In this document: positions 6,734 to 9,052 of the stretch, piece by piece
Numbering within the stretch: position 1 is the stretch's first letter
Layout of the letters: every line of letters starts with the position of its first letter
Source of the DNA: Verrucomicrobiales bacterium
Lineage (GTDB): Bacteria; Verrucomicrobiota; Verrucomicrobiia; Verrucomicrobiales; DEV007
Length of the DNA stretch: 9,052 nucleotides
Direction: 5' to 3'
Assembly: GCA_002708885.1 (NCBI GenBank)
Contig: PAPL01000055.1
Coordinates: 20,611-29,662, forward strand
Made by a program: the position numbers and the translations under genes
Notes under the pieces: model-generated
What the model saw: the letters and a program-made list of their open reading frames with translations, nothing else
Databases searched by the model: none
Told to the model about the DNA's origin: nothing

Positions 6734-6916
6734 AATTTAACCAGAGATGATGGTGAGGGGACTCGCTACCGCTCACTTGTCCTATTATGATGATCAATTG
6801 AGATGACTTGATACATTTATGCAATTTAACTGGATATAAGTAACAGTTAAGGACTTCTCTCTTTTTAAAGGTCCTTGTGCTACAGAATCTGGTCAGTTTA
6901 AACTAATCATTATCAT
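6734..6916. promoter_or_regulatory. Divergent intergenic region between the cysteine-rich gene and pepA
   Basis: This 183-bp gap separates two start codons on opposite strands, so it must hold both promoters. I see no confident -35/-10 pair. A TTGATA (6808-6813) and a TATAAG (6835-6840) are spaced 21 bp apart, too far for a standard sigma-70 promoter. No Shine-Dalgarno precedes either start. The pepA side carries an inverted repeat at 6849-6876, listed separately. Confidence 0.45.
6849..6876 (+). repeat. Inverted repeat in the pepA leader
   Basis: AAGGAC (6849-6854) pairs with GTCCTT (6871-6876), extendable inward by a T-G and a T-A pair to 8 pairs around a pyrimidine-rich loop. It lies about 40 bp before the pepA ATG. 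It could be a leader hairpin or an operator. It is not a terminator, because the downstream side lacks a T run. Confidence 0.3.
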
Positions 6917-8365
6917 ATGAAATTTCTGCAAAAATCTCTCAATGCCAAATTGACCAAATCTGATCTACTTATTGTATTTGGCTGTAATGATAAAAAGATC
7001 AAGTTGCCTCAGGGAGTCAAGGTCCCGGCCAGTGCGCTAGAGTCTTTCAATTGCGGTTCTGGCCAAAAAAGAATAACCGATTCGATCAAGGGCTCCTTTC
7101 AGCAGGTGCTAATCATTGGGCTAGGAGAATCTAAAAAAATAGATGCAGAAAATATCCGTCGCGCTGCCGCTGTCGCTGCTAAAGAAGCGATGAGAAATAA
7201 ACTGGGATCAATTACATATTGGGTTGCGAAAAGTTATGGTTTTGATGCGGGCCTTTTTGGGCAGGCCCTTGCGGAAGGTGCTGTGATGGGCGCCTATCGG
7301 TTAGACTCATTTAAAAAAGGGACGTTGGATTTGAAAAAAATTACATTTCATACAGCTGAGATTATTAAAAGAGGTGCCAAGCGTGGCATTGCGATAGGAA
7401 ATGGCAATTGTCTCGCGAGACGGCTACAGGATACACCTGCAAATAAAATGAGGCCTCGTGATTTGGTCAGAGAGGCTCGTAAAATTTCTAAAAATTCTGT
7501 CAGTATTTCTGTAAAAGTTTTTGATGAAACAGCCATGAAAAAGATGCGCATGGGATCTCTGCTTTCAGTTTCCGAGGGTTCATCCGAGCCTGCTTATTTA
7601 ATCCACTTAATTCATCGGCCGAAGGTAAAGACTGGCAAGAAGGTGTGTTTTGTGGGAAAGGGTCTTACCTTTGATTCCGGCGGCATCAGTCTTAAACCAT
7701 CAGGGAAGATGCACGAGATGAAATATGACATGTCTGGTGGAGCAGCGGTCCTAGGGGTCTTTGACGCCCTCTCTGCAATTAGCTCGGACGTGGAGGTGCA
7801 TGGACTGATTCCTGCATCCGAAAATCTTCCTGACGGTAAGGCTACAAAGCCCGGGGATTTGGTGACTGCCTGTAACGGGTTAAAGATTGAGGTTTTAAAT
7901 ACTGATGCTGAAGGGCGGTTAATTCTTGCAGATGCTTTGGCTTATGCCGCTAAAAAGATCCGGCCAGACGCGATGATAGATCTGGCTACTCTGACAGGCG
8001 CTGTTGTCGTTGCTCTTGGCCACGAAATTACAGGCGTCATGGGGAATGATGAAGATCTAACTCAGGCACTCGTAGAAGCTGGAAAAAGGACCTCAGAAAT
8101 GGTCTGGCCATTGCCAATCATTGATCTTCACAAAGAGGAAATGAAAGGAACTGTAGGTGATTTGAGGAATATTAGTGGACCTGCAACGGGAGCCGGATCT
8201 TCAACGGGCGGTGCTTTCCTATCATACTTTGTTGGAGAAACGCCTTGGGCGCATCTGGACATTGCGGGCAGTGCTTGGGGGTCAGCGCAGAGAGACTATC
8301 AGGGCGGAGATCAGGGGACCGGCGTAGGAGTCCGTTTACTGATTGATTATCTTGAGAGTATTTGA
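6917..8365 (+). CDS. pepA: Leucyl aminopeptidase PepA (M17 family)
   Basis: A 482-residue protein starting at ATG 6917, slightly shorter than the E. coli enzyme (503). The N-terminal alpha/beta domain (about 1-150) is followed by the catalytic domain. All active-site residues are present with E. coli spacing: metal ligands Lys248, Asp253 (GKGLTFDSGG), Asp271 (KYDMSGG), Asp330 and Glu332 (NTDAEGR, the M17 signature), and catalytic Lys260 (SLKPSG) and Arg334. The conserved PDGKATKPGD (305-314) and DLATLTGA (355-362) segments are also intact. The enzyme is a cytosolic hexamer that uses two metal ions to cleave N-terminal residues, often Leu, and finishes peptide turnover. In E. coli PepA also binds DNA in site-specific recombination and pyrimidine control; nothing here shows whether this one does. 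The gene appears monocistronic, divergent from the cysteine-rich gene and convergent with the aminotransferase gene (15-bp gap). No Shine-Dalgarno is visible. Confidence 0.97.
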   Translation: MKFLQKSLNAKLTKSDLLIVFGCNDKKIKLPQGVKVPASALESFNCGSGQKRITDSIKGSFQQVLIIGLGESKKIDAENIRRAAAVAAKEAMRNKLGSITYWVAKSYGFDAGLFGQALAEGAVMGAYRLDSFKKGTLDLKKITFHTAEIIKRGAKRGIAIGNGNCLARRLQDTPANKMRPRDLVREARKISKNSVSISVKVFDETAMKKMRMGSLLSVSEGSSEPAYLIHLIHRPKVKTGKKVCFVGKGLTFDSGGISLKPSGKMHEMKYDMSGGAAVLGVFDALSAISSDVEVHGLIPASENLPDGKATKPGDLVTACNGLKIEVLNTDAEGRLILADALAYAAKKIRPDAMIDLATLTGAVVVALGHEITGVMGNDEDLTQALVEAGKRTSEMVWPLPIIDLHKEEMKGTVGDLRNISGPATGAGSSTGGAFLSYFVGETPWAHLDIAGSAWGSAQRDYQGGDQGTGVGVRLLIDYLESI

Positions 8366-8380
8366 ATTAATGAAGCAGAA

Positions 8381-9052
8381 TCAGAGAAGTTCTCGCAGAG
8401 CGGCGACTAATCTATCGAGATCAGATTCATTATTATATGCCTGAACTGAGATTCTGAACATGTTTCCCTCGGGGTGTAAAAATACAGGCACATCCACTTT
8501 GAAATGCTGAAAGAGTTCAGTATGGAGGGACGAATGGTCCCCTTCGGGTAAAAGATAGGTTCGCATTTGAGGGGGACGTAAATCATTGCAAACATAGAGA
8601 TCATCCATGCCTGTGACATTCAAAACCTTATCATTAAATTCAGATATGAGCTGGTCAGAACGCGGAATAAAGGTTTCGAACCATTCGTGCTGATTAAGAA
8701 ATTCAATAGAATCTTGAACTGCTAGAATGGAGGAAATGTCCGTTGTTCCTTGCCAGTCATTTTCCATAAGTAGTGACGAGCTGCCCTCTGAAATGTTTCC
8801 CCAGCTAATCGCGGGCGGCCGGATTTTATTTTCATATTCCCGAGAAGCATAGACAAAGCCGGCACCTTTAGGTGAGAGCATCCATTTGTGGCAGTTGCCC
8901 ACATAAAAATCCGCGTCGATTTTTTTAAGGTCTACTTTGATTTGTCCAGGGGCATGCGCGCCATCGACGACAGAAACTGCACCAGCGTCTCTGGCAATTT
9001 TAGTCAGCTCTTCAATTGGAAAGAGCTGTGCTACTTCGGGGGCAATGTGCGG
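8381..9052 (-). CDS. Class V aminotransferase, isopenicillin-N-epimerase type (5' end outside window)
   Basis: The frame runs open from the right edge to a TGA at 8381-8383, so 223 C-terminal residues are visible and the true start lies beyond the window. A GTG at 8902 is internal, not a start. The visible part begins PHIAPEVAQLFPIEELTKIA, the strand leading to the cofactor site. It then shows the PLP-contacting Asp in VSVVDGAHAPG (visible residue 30, with His33) and the Schiff-base lysine in FYVGNCHKWMLSPKG (visible residue 56). WQGTTDISSILAV and FRISVQAYNNESDLDRLVAAL are typical of the CefD-like branch, where the C-terminal domain ends in a short helix. Members include isopenicillin-N epimerase, cysteine-desulfurase-like and other PLP enzymes. 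The exact substrate is not readable from the sequence, and a beta-lactam role is not implied without pathway genes. It is convergent with pepA, 15 bp apart. Confidence 0.93.
   Translation of the reverse strand, partial: PHIAPEVAQLFPIEELTKIARDAGAVSVVDGAHAPGQIKVDLKKIDADFYVGNCHKWMLSPKGAGFVYASREYENKIRPPAISWGNISEGSSSLLMENDWQGTTDISSILAVQDSIEFLNQHEWFETFIPRSDQLISEFNDKVLNVTGMDDLYVCNDLRPPQMRTYLLPEGDHSSLHTELFQHFKVDVPVFLHPEGNMFRISVQAYNNESDLDRLVAALRELL

Noticed and set aside
6808..6840. TTGATA and TATAAG as a sigma-70 promoter for pepA
   Set aside because: The spacing is 21 bp, outside the usual 16-18; shifting to 17 bp leaves no good -10.
8384..8394. GAGAAGTTCTC palindrome near the pepA/aminotransferase junction as a terminator
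   Set aside because: Only a 4-bp stem with a 3-nt loop is possible, there is no T run, and it lies inside the aminotransferase coding end.
8381..8902. A complete 173-residue protein starting at GTG 8902
   Set aside because: The frame stays open to the window edge and encodes the conserved PLP-site region upstream, so 8902 is internal to a larger aminotransferase gene.
8381..9052. Beta-lactam biosynthesis role for the epimerase-like aminotransferase
   Set aside because: The family is broad, and no penicillin or cephalosporin pathway gene is in the window.

Overview
The window looks like a stretch of chromosome from a Gram-negative, moderately AT-rich bacterium. It carries the C-terminal half of a TonB-dependent outer-membrane receptor, so an outer membrane is present. 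It also has two exported PQQ-type beta-propeller proteins of the W-P-x-[WF]-[QR]-G type. That family is abundant in the Planctomycetota/Verrucomicrobiota (PVC) group, so a PVC bacterium, perhaps a marine verrucomicrobium, is my best guess. This is an inference from gene content, not a proven placement. None of the six main start codons visible here has a convincing Shine-Dalgarno sequence. There are no rRNA, tRNA, CRISPR, IS or phage features, and no gene-free stretch exceeds about 185 bp.

Layout, left to right: (1) 3' end of a TonB-dependent receptor (+). (2) A secreted protein with a caspase-fold His/Cys dyad resembling gingipain-type (C25-like) peptidases (+). (3) A small SAM-dependent methyltransferase-like protein (-). 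(4) An exported PQQ beta-propeller protein (+), preceded by a possible 15-codon leader ORF whose stop overlaps its ATG and by two mutually exclusive hairpins, one of which buries that ATG. (5) A second exported PQQ beta-propeller protein (-). (6) A cysteine-rich 272-residue protein (-) with faint similarity to the HemS/ChuS haem-utilisation family. (7) An intact M17 leucyl aminopeptidase, PepA (+). (8) The C-terminal part of a class V aminotransferase of the isopenicillin-N-epimerase type (-), running off the right edge.

Strand order is + + - + - - + -, so most genes are probably their own transcription units. Three pairs meet tail to tail with gaps of only 10, 2 and 15 bp and no visible terminator between them. 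I see no operon or defence-type system uniting the genes. The only functional links I can suggest are weak. One is a possible haem/iron theme (the receptor and the HemS-like protein, which are not adjacent). The other is an envelope theme (two propellers, a secreted peptidase-like protein and the receptor). The most unusual items are the caspase-like secreted protein, the cysteine-rich HemS-like protein, and the leader ORF/hairpin arrangement at the start of the first propeller gene.
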